Origin: Paragonimus westermani
Taxonomy: Eukaryota; Platyhelminthes; Trematoda; Plagiorchiida; Troglotrematidae
Reading direction: 5' to 3'
DNA: 64,000 nucleotides
Assembly (NCBI GenBank): GCA_008508345.1
Contig: QNGE01002679.1
Location: 42,371 to 106,370 of the forward strand
This document shows positions 22,601-36,700 of this stretch, one piece after another (within the stretch, counting starts at the first letter, position 1; each line of letters opens with the position of its first letter). The position numbers and the translations under genes were made by a program. The notes under the pieces are model-generated. The model saw nothing but the letters and a program-made list of their open reading frames with translations, was not told the origin of the DNA and ran no database searches.

Positions 22601-25600
22601 GTGAGTGCGGAGGTTCGACTGAACATGTGACAAAAAATCACCCCATTTTGCTTCTATACCAGCTGTCAGTATCACTTGTCACAATAGAAATAGCAGTTTG
22701 TATAACTCAGATTTCTCTGAATGGTCCGCAAAGAGACGCCCGTCTAATTGTCAAGGAAGACAATTTACTCTGGCCCACGCTGAACATCTTTCTTTCACAC
22801 ACCCCTGCCTGACATCAGCATTTTCAACGGCTACTTTTACTTGTTAGTCTCATAATAGTTTGGCCTCCCTCAGTCGCCGTGTTGGTACGTTGGAAAACAA
22901 TGTACCCAACAAAGGTACGGCTACCGAAAAACCACTGCTTTACGGGATAAAATTGAGGCCACCTGATGTAATTACTAAGAGGCAACAACTCGGCCCTTTT
23001 GCGGACTGAAGTTTCCTGGTCATTTTGGCGTTTCAAAGTAAAGTCCTACAGTTGCAATGCGTCTTTTTTCAATATCGCAAATTGATTTGGATCATATATC
23101 TGTTAGTAAAAATGTACTACTTATCAACGATCCTCATACTACTTGCCATCTTCACAAACGTAACACGACTGTTGCTCGAAAGATGCGACACCTTAATAAA
23201 AAAGTATATCTAGAATAGAATCCGGGAAAAACAATGTGGGCCCTTTTTAAAAGGTGCGTCATTTCAAGGATTCCATATTGGTCAGTTCAGTACTGTCTAA
23301 AGTAGACTGTTTGAGTGGGTTTGCCGAGACGGATTACACCAAGTACCAACTACCCTCATAGCTTTCATCAACACGGGCAGTGCCTGTTCGAACGCAGCGT
23401 TTTGTTCGTTGTCTGAATAGTGTAACCTTTGTGGAGGGTCATTGTAATTATCGACTAGCTGATATCAATAACTTAGCATTTTTCCACTGCAGTGCTACGT
23501 TTTTCAAATGAAAACATTCCCAAAACTATTCAGTCAACCTTGGTGGGCAATAACTTATGTGCAACTTTGTGGTCAGCTCACTATTGTGTGAAACAACCAC
23601 TCAGAGGGGATAATGTGAATTACGACCTTTTGCAATGACCTTGCCAGTAAATACGGTCAGACAGTGACTCTCAGTAATGCACCGCTAACCACTGCTATCA
23701 TTAGCAAACGTGATTCACTAGTTTGCAAGAAAATAATGCACATGTTTGAGACATATTATCGTCCTGTTTGGATTATATTCTTAGTGGCTTGTCATGACTG
23801 CACCATTCAGATTCTTCTGAAAAACAACATTGCTAGCTAGTTTTCTTCGAGAGTTGACACGACTGGCATCTGGTTTTGACAGGTAAGAGTTCTCTGTAGA
23901 AACTTCTCTCATCGAAATCAAAATGAATGCAAGGACGTATGTAAGCAAATACCCCGCTTATTTAGCAAGTAGATTTTCTGTTCTGGCGTTAGTACGTTTC
24001 TTTAAATTAGATGGATCAAAGCCTGCAATAGTTAGTAGCCAAGTCTGAGTGTTCATGGTTTGTTGCTTGATTCATTATGCGGTTATCAGGCCAGGTGCGA
24101 TTGAACATCCAGAATATTCAACGACTTAAGGCAGTTAGCTGTGAGACCCCAGGAAGCATTCGTGTAAGAATGTTCATTGCTACACATCGTTATCAAAAAC
24201 TGGGGAGAATTCCAATCTATCAGAAAAAAAAGCCAATTTTGTATACATTTTTTAAAAAAATTTTTCAACAAGAAAGCAAATTTTCAGGGGAAACTAGGTT
24301 TCTTCTGAGGGCATCAACAGCGGACTATTCAGGCGACTCACTCTCAATCAATGGAAATGAATTGAAGCCCACGCCTTCCCCACAAACAAGCAAAACTTAC
24401 CTAATTGCCATAAGGGGGAGTCTTCGAAGGGGTCACTGAACACTGGAGAGCAACAACAGTTTATGCATTATCAAGGCAAACAGCGGCAAAAATAAAGACA
24501 ATAACATCACCTTCAACTAGACAGACTAACAGACCATACAAACTAAATTAACGAATGAACGAAGCTCATCTAAAGTTCTTTTAGGCAGTTAGGGAATGAA
24601 CTGAATACTTAGCGACTGCAGACTCAGTTTACTACGTACAGCTCCTCGGTGTCAAAGCAGATATGTGTATAATTACTTCCAGCAACTTAACTGATGACAA
24701 GGCATGCACTATTTGCAGGCGCCATCGCTCCGGATAAAGTGCATGATGTTTTTGTGCAGTTGCATAAACCTCGAAGAAGGTGCCTAAATTTAACAAGAAC
24801 ATATTCTTTGATTTCAGTAAACTTGCTTTCATTTTTCTTTGTTTCAGCCATGGTACACACTATAGACACTCTGAGTACCAATGCAGCAACGTTTGGCTTG
24901 TGTCAGGACTTTGCATGACACGCGGAATTTGACCTCTACCTGTAGTAATCCCAGTTTGCAGTTCAACAATTCTCGGTACACAAAGTGCAATATTTATGTC
25001 TGCCGAGCGGAAAGACGAGAATGAGGTTAACCGGGAGTGTTTCGGTTACACAAATATTAGTGGCCAAGCAAGTATCACTAACGGAAACTCTTTAAGTCGA
25101 AGTACCTGAACACCGAAACACAGTGGGTGCAGTCCTATTTTGCATTTCCAAATCATTCGCTCTTCATATCGTCACTTATAGAAATGTTCGTAATGCAAAA
25201 TAACTTACATGTAGCCATAGCTACTAATTTTCCATTTCCGTTTCGTCGAACCCTGCAGCTCGAGCTACGGCACCACTTGCTGTTTGTCTGACAAGTCCAG
25301 GTACTACCATCCTCATGATGTGCGCGATTTTCGTCTTCGTTATCCACTCTTTTTATGTCCTTGTACAAGTGCAATCGTACGGGTTTGGCTAGTATCATAC
25401 ATATCTGCTGTTTCCTTGAATGACCTTCCTCAAAGTTTTGGCCAGCCACACTCACGCATTGTTTTTAATAGCGTATGTACCGAGGTTTGCACTAAGATGA
25501 AATTACTATAATGTTTTCCGGTAGGTAGTAAAGTGTGCCGCTGCGTTCAGTTAATTACCGCTCACACATGCTCCTTCTTGTCCGAGAAATATGTCATTTG

Positions 25601-26283
25601 TGTCCCATTGAACCATTTACTCAACTCTGAAGGTAGTCAGACTAATTCCGGTAACGAGTGCCGCGCTGTGTTCAAATCTGCCAAGTGTGACAACTTGAAG
25701 ATGTAGCACTTTCATGAAGAATCCGCTTTAACCGTTCATCAGTCCCATTCTAACTATGTCCTTTGTTTTATTTGACATAAATTATAACAAAGTGGAAAGC
25801 GCGACTCCCAAAACAATTTCACCACAGTTGCCATCTTCCCAATTTCTCCGTGTGCACGTGGTTGTGCGGTACAGCATTTACTCTGAGGCTTACGGGATTC
25901 TCTGACAGTGTCATGGCTCGGTACGAGACGTCAACTTTGTAAGCACTTATCCCTTGATTGCTACCATCGCTATCACCATGCTACAAGATTAAGATGAATA
26001 CACAGTGTACTGGGATTTATCTGACGTTGAGTGCCAACCATAATACCTAAACTTTCTACTCAAGATTGTGCCCACTGGCTTAGGTGAGACTGGGACGCAG
26101 GAAAGAAATATCCAGTAGCAGATTTCCTAGTAAGACTAGAAATTTGACTCCAAAAGTGTGAGCGGATCCGGTCCATGATATTTTCTGAGCTCATCCCTGA
26201 AGAATGACAAGGATGGTCTCATCAAGGCCGTCGTAAGATGATGTTACGAGCATACGAAAATAGAATGCATACAGTACAGCCAA
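19688..26283. other. No recognised gene
   Basis: AT-leaning DNA after the KLF stop. Frames at 20132-20452 (+) and 24077-24439 (+) exceed 100 codons but show no family motif. Confidence 0.45.
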
Positions 26284-26404
26284 CTGACGAGCTCTAATAA
26301 GAGCGAAACTCGAGTCTAGTGCTTTTTTAAAAAGAGGCTGGCTGGAAAGTCTATCTGAATGCGAAGGCTGCGATCAAATGTGAGTGATGGTCAACTTGAA
26401 AATT
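26284..26404 (+). mobile_element. tRNA-box SINE family, 3' fragment
   Basis: Carries the body and tail of the family (CTGACGAGCTCTAATAAGAG, AGAGGCTGGCTGGAAAGTCT, ATGTGAGTGATGGTCAACTT) but lacks the tRNA-like head. It is 5'-truncated, as expected of target-primed insertion. Confidence 0.7.
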
Positions 26405-27537
26405 TCAAATGTGTTTAGCTCAAGCCCAGGGCGCACTTCTTTGCAGCAGCTACAACATACTGAGTGAGCTAACGTAAATGTGATATGGTCGGAATTATGG
26501 CCAGCCTAGTGTTATGCAGTTAAACAAGGAGTGCACAACATTTAATCATCAGATACAATGCCTACATTGACACACCCAGAAGTGAGATGGACTGATTTTG
26601 TTCCAATTACTGTGGTTCACTGAAAGTAATTTGGTCGTCATTTGATGAGAAGTCGAGCGTCGATTTGAGAAATCTGGTACACCCAGACGTCCCATACGAT
26701 CCTGCCTTGTTTGCCTGCAGCAACAAAAACGTAACTGACGTTTTACTATAGGGTGGTGGATGTGCAGGTGCATCTAAATAACGAAAGCCCATCGATGAGA
26801 AATTATGATGAAAGAAGGGTGCTAGGCTGAGGGGTGAGGTGTGTAATTGAATTAAAACATAGTCGCAGAAACGGTAACAAATAGACAAGAACCATAGAGA
26901 GCCCAGGTACAGAGTGAAATAACATACGGAATGATAAGATTACTAGAACAGTAAACCGGATGTTATAGTGAGATCACCTTTGACGTCCTCGATTTCCTAC
27001 ACTCTATGTGGTGTCAGAATTACTTTAACAGAACCACCGTGCTACTGACCTTACTGTTTGAATGCAAAATTATTACAAATCAACGACATCAGATTTAGTT
27101 CCTTGGTTCAGCTTTACTTGTGACTATGTAATGAGTCCGCCTTATCTTCAGCGTTTTCAACTACATTCTCTGAAATATCAGTGTTTTAGGCATTACCTTT
27201 GAGAACGTCACCTAACCATTCTGACGACTGTTCGCATTCTGAAGACCAGCGGGATTTTCCTTTGACATTCGTCCTCTCAGCGGTTGTGCTAAGGGTTTTC
27301 TCAAGTCCGTCCCACTGTTACCTTTACTCGTTTACGTTGTATCGCGAGCACCTCACTAAACTTAGTTTGATTGCAGATTCACTGCCTTCTCATTACGGCA
27401 TCCGAACCATATTAGCATAAAGCCAGAGAAAATTTTGGGCCTATGAACCAAAAAGCGGGGAACTAGCAACGCGATATTGGGGTCACGTCGGACTCATAAG
27501 TGAATTTAGGATTTTGGGGACGCCGAAGATATCCTCA

Positions 27538-29010
27538 CTATAACGTATGCGATGCGTGTCGGACATGCTGAAAGGGTAGGGTCGTGCTGATGCACTGTGA
27601 AGCTATGAGATTGTGATGTAGCTCAGGTCTCCGCCTTTCTCGTTTCGGAGTGATGATGAAGCATTCGTCCTCCGAGGTGGTTTCTGACGTTCTGCCCTGT
27701 CCTGGAGTATCGATGCATCGTTTGAAGTTGGGTTGTTGTTGCCCCATATAGGCGTCTACCGATTCACAATTTGTTTGTCTCAGGCGAACTGGTGAAAGAA
27801 TGTTTGCGTGGCTACTTTTCAGAATAGTGAAGTAAGTGGAGTTGCGTTGTGTCTTCAGAGGTGGACCAACGCAGAGAGGTTGTGCAGGAGGTTTCCCAGA
27901 GTCTTTTCGACGATACGTGTGTACATGGCATAGTGCCCAAAAGGAAAAACGGCCGTCGAGTGTGATATCATGCATCAGGGCACTGGACCTAGTTCGTAGG
28001 TGCCTTGAGAAGTTGAATGCAGTTAGAAGAGTAGGAGTAATCGACTTGTTGTGAACGAAGGAGACGCTTGGTCCAGGGAGTTGATTACTCCCAAACATTC
28101 AACACAAGATATGTGAAAAGACTGAATCACGAATGTAAACATTGTTTTGCATGGCTGACAGGTATTCACGTTTTTTTACAGCAGTGCGGCGACAGTCGTT
28201 TTGGTGGCACGCAACACGCACTGCATACACAAGTTTACAATAGCTACTTCCAGCTCCCGGTCTTCCCCGCATTATGACCCGTGCTTTAGTTTCCACCCGT
28301 TTGTGGCAACCTAAACTAATCACAGGGGAAGCTGCACGCCATAAAACGAGCTGCTTCAGATAGGAAGCAAATTGGCTTGATGGTCACAGGGTTGTATGAA
28401 ACACGAATTCGATAGCAGAATATCTTGCTTGACAGCTGAACGATGTGCTGGGACCTTGTGTGCCTTCTGGGTAACATTAAGTTGGCAAGGAAAACTTTCA
28501 ACAAAGTTACTGGTATAGGGGTTATAGACAGTTGTCATGAAATGTTTTGTGCTGATGAGTTCCGTGAGGGCGTGAAAAAAACTTCCACTAAAACTGCTTT
28601 CCACCATCTATTGTAATAATCGTTAGCGTACTAAAGACAAATAATCATCGTTCAAAAGTTTGTGGGCGGTAAATGATGGTCGTGGTGTCCTTGATGGGTG
28701 TAGACCCAGAGCATCGATTAAGTCGACTTATACAGGTTAAATATAGGTGTACTTTTGAGAGGATGAAAATGTGTCAAAAAGATTAGTACGCATGGTGCTG
28801 AATCGAGCGACAGGTGTGATGAAGGTGGTGAGTGGTGCGGTCGTATGACGATTAACCTTACAACGTGGACAGGAGATGCAGATTCTCATCTCCTCGCGAA
28901 CGTCCGTGTTGATACTAGGCCATGAGAAACAATCGTAAATTAGTTTCCTGGAAGTGCTCATGCTGGAATGTGATTAGTTATGAGGAGGGCTAAAAACGGC
29001 TCGACAACAA
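27538..29010 (-). mobile_element. Ty3/gypsy LTR retrotransposon relic, integrase region
   Basis: Three - strand frames follow the order of a gypsy integrase. At 28961-28737 is the zinc-binding region (STSRKLIYDCFSWPSI, then CISCPRCKVNRHTTAP, where CxxC is seen). At 28607-28356 is the end of the catalytic core (ALTELISTKHFMTTVYNP, NFVESFPCQLNVTQKAH), with the usual Glu of the DDE triad near NFVES. At 28098-27538 is the C-terminal tail (NSTYFTILKSSHANILSPVRL, shared with fluke gypsy elements by eye). Frameshifts and stops separate the parts. No reverse transcriptase was found upstream and no LTR was defined. A dead fragment. Confidence 0.72.
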
Positions 29011-30870
29011 TTTGGGTTAACATGACGTAGTCTGCAAATCAGTCGACTGATTTGGTTCCGTTGAGACTGTGAGGAATCACTCTATAAACCGCATCCAAAA
29101 AATGATTTACTAAGTCCTGGTCATAGAGTATCGTCACATAATCCTTAAAAAAGTACGAAAGCAACGAGGGTTTATCTACAAACAATCTATAGTATTAAAA
29201 AGATTACCACCAGTGACAGCGAAGTGCATCGCTCAGATGACTTACTGGAAATGAGATGGAAATCGCTAGCACCTTATTTAGACAACTGTCCTACTTCGCA
29301 ATTATATAGGGCTTTTTCAACAAAAAGCTATACCGTCACATAGGTAATTGCTAAAATGAAGGGTGCCATATGAATGGAATACGCTGAAATATTTTCCCTA
29401 CTTATACACAAGGTCTTTCGACTAGACTCAACTGGAACTTTATTTGGGGAACCACTGAAAACAGAAAGTGTATCAGCTGAAGCTGGTGATTAATGACGGG
29501 CTCAAAGTGGACATCTTGAAATCTTGCCTAGGCCTAATCAAACTAGCAACTCAATTAATACAGAGCACCAAAATTCAGAGAGTCACTTGAGGTATAATGC
29601 AAAAATGTGTAAGTTAACGCATTCTAAAAACAAAAGATCATATTCCACGATATTGCTGTTTAAAGCAGGGCAGTCACAATTTGGTTTTTGATTCCTTGCA
29701 CTTCTGTTCTTTATTTTCGTCATCACCGAAACTGGTCAGACTTGGAAGACGGTTGTCTACAGTGTTGGAACTACGACCATAATCTATAAATTTGCCAACC
29801 CACCATATGTGATTTCCCCTAATTTGCTGTTGTTCTCACTCCGTATCGAATATTTGGTTATTTTTTACGATCTGATAAAGTTCAAGGATTTAGAATGTTT
29901 TGTTAGTACCAGTAATAATTGTAGCAAGCTGGTGGAATAGTCCTAGGCGAATAGGGTGTTTGGATAGTTGAATCGTTCAGGAGGTATTGTATACTGCAAC
30001 CAACGTCTGAGTTGCCGATTCATTGCAAAATGAATAAATAGCCATAACAGATTACATATTAGCATCTCTCCTGTCAAGGTTAAAGTGATCATCGGAAGGC
30101 CAGTGAAAGAATAAACGTTCTAGGGTACTGGATGTTCACTTTAGAACTTGTTTTTAACTGCGCATTAACTAGCTACACTGAGCCGTGAACAAAACTTCGT
30201 TTCCTACTTTAACGCAGTTTGTGTTAACTTCCATTGCGTCATATGTGCAGACGGGAGACATTTTCCAGAAAAGAAGCACCCTATACGTCTTACCTCACGA
30301 AAGTGTGCCCTACTTCGTAAATCACGGTCTCGTTTCAAGCCCTATTGGAAACCAATGAGTACATGAATGTGTTGACATATGTAGTTATACGACTGAGATA
30401 AAAGTTTCCTCTAGTGAAGTATGAGCTTAGTTACGCCAGATTTTCTTGTCAACTTCATGTCTGACCGTGACAAAGAGGTTCACATGAGGAATGGCTAGAG
30501 CGTTTTGCAACAGCCACCTCCGATTGAACTTCTAAGGCACACTTAACTTTTTGTCTCAGTTGTCTTTCTAACTTTTCTTAGCGAGTTTTCAAAAGTGCAA
30601 ACATTCCTATTCCATTTCTGATGTATTCTGATGATTGCCCTCAAAGGCCAACCAGAGTGCTTTAACCAGCCTATTGCCCAAATATAAAATGACCCATTCC
30701 ACGCAAGTACTGACTACTGGATAGCAGCTGCATTCATCGATGGGGGTGTACGTGTGCTGCACCTCAAATGCCCGACAGCTTCCCCACAGTATACAGCGTT
30801 CCATCATGGAGACACGAAAGTAATTTCAACTTGCCTGTGCAGATAACTCAACCCCATATGGTCAATATGG

Positions 30871-30945
30871 TTACGTCATGAAATCGTGGCCGTGGAAAGG
30901 ATATGCACTAGTGATTGGTTCTTACAAGCAAAACTCCAGTGAGGT
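30871..30945 (+). mobile_element. tRNA-box SINE family, short internal fragment
   Basis: Contains ATCGTGGCCGTGGAAAGGAT and the following TATGCACTAGTGATTGG, matching the B-box and downstream part of the family. Similarity fades after about 75 bases. Confidence 0.4.
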
Positions 30946-33023
30946 GATTCCATTTGAAAGGCTTGACTTCAGTGGTTGTGGAAAAACGACAGTGCGATCG
31001 TTTTGATACATCTGCGTGATACGTCATGGACTGTTTCACATGCGTTGTGTCCATGTCTATCGATCGACCTATACCCATTTGAATTGCACATCTTATCGTC
31101 CGTGAGAACTTACCGTACACGCGTCCCTTGTTCACACAAGTGCGTACTACCTTTCGTTAGATGGACCGCACAGTACCTGCTTATGTTGTTATTGTTGTAA
31201 TAAAACGTTTTATTATTCAATTATCATTCTGTTAAGCGACAAACGTAACAAATTCTGACTGATATTCAGTTTATTTAAACTGAAACTTTCCTCCTACTCA
31301 CCAGTACCAGCTGATTGGACAAATTTGGTTGTCCATACAAGACAGAATGATTTAGGTAAACTGCAGGTTTGAAGATGGGATCAGGTGTTTTGTCAACGCC
31401 TACTGAAAATTAAGCAGACAACGCTTTTTTACCCAGCGTTCCCTGTGTGAACGGTTGGTATTCCTGACTTGATGGCTCAACAAAATTCTATGGGTTTAAT
31501 CCTGTGACTTGTCTCCAAGAGATTTCTGATAATGGATGTCTTCGGAGTTCTGTTCGAAAGTAGGGCTGCCAACATCTCTTGTGATATCTGTCCTAACGAG
31601 CACTTGTGAAGATAGTCAACTGTCTGCTGTCGCTGATTCCCTGTCGTTCGGCTAAACTGTAAGTTATCCCAACTGCAAACGAACTGTTAGATTAACTGAG
31701 AAGCAAACATTTCAGTACATTAGGGCCAGAATCATGGAGGATAATCTTTACGGAGCGGATCAGATGGTTTAGGGCAGTAGCGAATACGTGTATTTCAAGG
31801 TGGTCATTAACTTTTGGCTTACAGCGCTAAGTGATCGTTTTAAAAAATCAGGTCAAGGATCGCTTACTTTTGCAAAACAACTTGAAATGCACTTTCCACT
31901 ATTCTGCGTTTATTGCTGATGTGTATGAGGGTTAGAACAAGGCTAGTAAACAGGGATTTTTCCGTCAGAAACTATTCTTCTTGCTGTAGAATCTGTGGTA
32001 CAGATCCATCTGACTCTGTCCCAGCATTCAGAGTGGCCATGTAGTTGAAATCAGAGGTTACCAGTACTCACTATAACAACACTGAGTGAAGTTCACTTTG
32101 ACACTATCTGCATCCAATAGGTGCATATAGAACTAGTGTTACTTCCTTGAAATCGACTTTACTCAGCTATCTTCTGAAAAGAATGAACATGAAATCGACC
32201 GCTTCGAAAACTCTCTTCTCCTAGTGCCGATCAACCAGGATATTGCGTACTTTGCTCCTCACTTCGCCAACATATTCAGTCAGGTCTGTACGAAGTGCTG
32301 CTTTCTAAAAACATTCTTTCGGATAGTTTTCGAGATGTTGATCTACTGGTGCAGTGCTTTGTGAGTAAGACAGCCAAATTTCATAAACAAATTACCTCTT
32401 AGATGAAGGCCTGCTAATGTCAACACGCCCAAACCCTTAGTTCACTGTACTTCGTTGGATTTTAACCGAAGTTGTTTTGGTGGCTACGGTCTAACTGTGG
32501 AATTATCAAGGCTTGATATAGTTTCAGGGTTTATAATGGTATGAGACGTATCCAGAAGTACTTAAGTTTCAGTCCGTTCGACAATGAGCAAGACTTTAAC
32601 GAAGTTCCACTAAACACATTCCACAGCGATTGAAACCATATGGGGACTCCGTGTCAGCCCACAAAGTGAAGTATCCTGATCAAGGAGAGGACAATTCAGA
32701 AAGATAGACAGGCACCTCCAGGTCAAATGATTGTTAGTTCCTACTGGTTGCTCTTGTATTTATACATCATAGAGTGGGGCTTTTAGTCAGAGTTTTATAA
32801 GGCGATGCCGGTTAATTTTTTGTTGATTGAATGCTACCATTCTCTACTGTGATATGGAAACGGAACAAGTGAATTGCAAACTTTTCTACAATTGTTAAGC
32901 AGGACAGCGCTGTACAAACTGTTAGTCTGTATAATTCTCGTACTTGTGCTTACCAATTCTTTTGTTTCATAAAAACGAATTGTCTGGGCGTACATTTGAA
33001 GAAATGAAAATAAACATTACTAA

Positions 33024-33047
33024 CTACAGTGCTACAGTGCTACAGTG
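33024..33047. repeat. Short tandem repeat, three exact units of 8 bases
   Basis: CTACAGTG three times without change, in DNA with no other recognised feature. Confidence 0.9.
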
Positions 33048-36000
33048 CTCTCGATATCAACGAGATCAGTACAGTCCACTTTCTTTCACGATCTACCGAT
33101 CGCACACCCATCTTCCGGGCTCATAAAGCGGCGAGTTCATGTTTATTTCAACGTGATTGTGTTGATTTGTTGCTCATTTGAGTGCATTCCTTATCGTCAG
33201 TCTGGTCAGCCTCACTCGGCTAAGGCCTATCCACCTTTTTGTGTTGTCCATAATCCACCCGTTTGAGATTAACACTTCCTGTGGTTATCAGTTTTTCTGG
33301 AAGCGGTTACATTTTTCCGCTCTCCACTTTCTTTCGGCTAGTAAGGTGTCTCTCGTTACTAAAATTTGGTCCTGGTTCGTTTCGGCACTGACCTTGCGTC
33401 TCTTTGTGGCGCAGATATTGCCTCCAGATAATGTAGAATGTGCGATAAAAGACATCCAAAGGTTGGTGAAATTTTACATTATGGGATTTCTTATCTTTTC
33501 TCCTACCCGCACACACTAAAATGAGTGAAATTATGTATAACGACGTGTAAGCATGCACACCACCAGTGATGAGATTGTGGGTTGATCTTAATATTAAGCA
33601 TGCAGTAATATTTACCCACTTTACGTAGTTAGAACCTCACAGCTTCTCGTTTGCTAGCCAGATCCGGATATGATTAAGGGATTGTTTGCAATTATGAAGC
33701 GACTAACAACTCGGCGTAGAAGGTATAGGCTGGATTTCTACAGCACTGCTTATTTTGCGGTATGTATCGCAGTTACAACTCAGGAATGTTCTGGTTAATC
33801 ACACTGAGGGTACAGCGAATATCACTAGACTCATTCACATTCTATCTGAAATTTTTGCCTTTTTGGGTCTGTACATTGATGAGCAGATAGCATTGAATGG
33901 AAGGATTCGTGTTAACCTAACCTACCCTCATTCTCAAAGCAATCACAACTAACTTTAAACTATGCGCACAGAGCTTTCGACCTGCTGCTGCTTTCAAGTC
34001 ATCCACAAACTTCAGGAACAAACATTGAGGGTAGGTGTGGGAATCCCTATGAAGCATTAACTTCACTTAATTGTGGCGCTCACCTGTGTATGTTACTTTG
34101 TGTTCATGGTCGATGTCGTACAGTTTTCATTCTCTCAGGCACCGCTGACTCCTAATCGATCTGCCTCCACTATGTCAGACTATGTCGCAGAAGCTTACAA
34201 GCCACATTAACACGCACTACCACCAAGTAATCATTTATATGCGTACATCTAGACCATTTGTGTGTTGTATGGATCTTGAAGGAGTGACCATGTTCAGAAT
34301 CGTTTTCTTTCCAGCTAACGTTTTCAAGGTTCGAGCGATAGTTGTGAATGAGTGAACAGCAGTGTCTGAAAGCCGCTCATATGAAATGGTTTCTTTCAAC
34401 CCGATGTGGCAGTGTAACGACTGTTACACAGAGCCTGTATTTGAAACTCAAACTTCGAGATCACCGGAGAGCAGTTTACTGCAGCGATGAAAAGTAACTT
34501 TAACAAGGTTTTGTTCATGTTAGACAATTACTAAACAAGTTGAAGACATATTCTCAGAGCTCTGTTACGTTTTGGTAGCAGATTACAGCTTTGACAACAA
34601 TCCACAGAGGGTGTACTATGTCAAACAGTGTGGTTACGTATGATAAGCAGACGTGAGTGTATGAATTTATTACTGGTAGTGAGCAATAACAGACGTCTGG
34701 CTGCTACATTAGGACTGGATTAGGACAACGTCTCCCTCTGAGAACATAAGGCATGTCAACGCTTTCACATGGGCTGCTGCAATCAAAATGAAGGTCGGTT
34801 AACAGTAGCCAACCAGAGGAGGAATCACCTGTTACGTCATGTTCGTTTGTTCGAACGCGCTTCGAGGTTACTTAGCCAGATGGAATGGATGGACGCTTCG
34901 GAGAAAAACGAAACAATTACTAATTAGAACCAACATGGTTGCGATCTTCCGATAATCAGTAGAGTGAGTGCTGTTGTTCGCTGAAGACCGGCTCTTTGCG
35001 CGATCCTTGCCCGGCAAATTGAACTGAACTGATATGAAAAGAGTGGGCTCCAACATAACTCAGGCGTACAGGCAAAGGTGCAGTACGAGTTAGTCAGCCT
35101 GTGGCCCACAATTCTGAACTGCCTTCAGTTAAATGAAAGAATTGATTCTGAACTACCATCAGAAGCATCCACACTTACAGTCTGTACAATCCTAGAAAAG
35201 TCAGTTTGTGAACAAACACGATAGTTGTAAGGGGTACGTTACAACCCCTACACCGTTCCGCCCAGTTCAACCAGTATTTATATGTACCAACCTGTTATCC
35301 CGGTTCGTAATCACCTAACCAAAACCCGTATGATGTGAATGGTTTGTGTAGACCCAAACGGAACAGGTATATCGTTTTTCATGACGAGGTAGGTTTCCAG
35401 AGCACAAAGCACATCAACGTGGACAACGTTTCTGAACCAACTGTCCACGCCGATCGCGACAATGCAACAAGTTGCCTTCACCATGAATAAAGTGGTCAGC
35501 TAAGACATGTTGACGCGAAGTAGAACGGCACGGCTCAGTGACGAGGTTACAAAACGGAGAGGTACCAAGCGACGCCCATTGTTTTCACAGCATGGTTGCA
35601 ATACTTCACGTCCGAGCCCACAAGTGGCACGATAAACCTAAAGACAGCATGACGTGCCTCAGATTCTATGGAAAAACTACTGGGATTTTATCAGTATTCT
35701 AGTGGTTTGCAAGTCTGTTTCGTTCATGAATACTGCCTTCTATTATCCACCGTCTGATGAAGAAACCGTCGTGATGACACAATCCGTTAGAGAGAACGTA
35801 CTTCTACATTGTCCACTTGCACTCACTGACACACTTTGTTTTCCAACCCAGAATTGCTTCTCAAGCGCTGAAGCGGTTACGGAGGCGTCCGTGAACAGGT
35901 TATTGATCGGCGGAATTGACCGTGTACCATAATGGTCAAATCACTGGGCCGATGGCATCCAGCTGCTTCACTGAAACTGCGTGTACACCCCCACCCCACT

Positions 36001-36524
36001 CACGGGTCATAAACCTGGCTGCAATTTCGACAGCATCTCGTACCTGGTCCTACATCGGACATGGCGGGGGTGGGTGGCCGCTCGGTAATCCTTTCGGTCC
36101 AGCCTCCGGATTTTCACGCCCGGACGAGATCCGAGACATACGGCATGAGTGAATGCAAATGTAGCGTCATCATGCCACTTCACTTTGGCGCGTGAGTGGT
36201 GGCACCAGTTGTGTTCAGGTAACCCATCCACTGGACAAAGCGCTTGGCCGACCCGTCTTAGTAGGGAGCTGCCCATCACGGCCCATTTCGTTAGAAAACC
36301 GGCGATCTTGCTAACATAGAGCCGGGACAACCACGGCAATTGTCGCCTCTCATCAACCGACCACTCTCGGAAAAAGTAGCAACAACGGCAGCTAACCCCT
36401 TTGACGATACCGGGTTTGGCCAACAAACTAAGTGGCTCCTAAGGCCAACGGGAAGACTAATGCGTCAAACATGTATTGCCCAAAGATGTTCGAGATGTTG
36501 TCCGTAGTTTTGTTGGCACGTTCT

Positions 36525-36700
36525 GTTTTACTGGTTATAGAAACTTTGTGCAAAGTTTCTACACTGATCTGCATCAACTGAACCACATTCCCTTTCGATG
36601 GCCGTTTTTAGATTACTATAAGGCAGCTCCGGAGAAGAAAAATTGAGCGGGTCAAGGTCTGGGAGCTCCGAATCGCATTGTCGTAACACCTTAGGGCCTG
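36525..36700 (-). mobile_element. Tc1/mariner-like transposase 3' relic
   Basis: The - strand frame ends LPDLDPLNFSSPELPYS, then NLKTAIERECGSVDADQCRN and a stop. The spacing and words match the end of DDE transposases of the Tc1/mariner group, where a conserved SPDLNPLDFFLWG precedes a helical tail of this kind. The rest of the catalytic domain and the terminal repeats are not recognisable. The expected FLW after the PDLxPLxF word is replaced, so the copy is inactive. Confidence 0.5.

Larger units (their letters stand above)
29011..36524. other. Mostly featureless DNA
   Basis: Apart from the SINE scrap at 30.9 kb and the tandem unit at 33.0 kb nothing was recognised. No RNase H or RT of the neighbouring gypsy relic was seen upstream of its integrase. 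At 35.9-36.45 kb a GC-richer block is open on both strands (78 codons +, 139 codons -) but neither frame has a known motif. Confidence 0.4.

Noticed and set aside
27836..28277. + strand frames of about 70 codons
   Set aside because: They are antisense shadows of the gypsy integrase tail on the - strand.
31256..31310. Possible further SINE tail (TTCAGTTTATTTAAACTGAA)
   Set aside because: Only a short AT-rich word is shared, without the body of the family.
33178..33519. Hydrophobic 113-codon + frame as a membrane protein
   Set aside because: Low-complexity T-rich DNA readily gives Leu/Phe/Ile runs. No start context, motif or splice support.
36539..36560. Palindrome AGAAACTTTG, two bases, CAAAGTTTCT
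   Set aside because: It lies within the transposase-derived reading frame and has no partner or terminator-like context. Probably chance.
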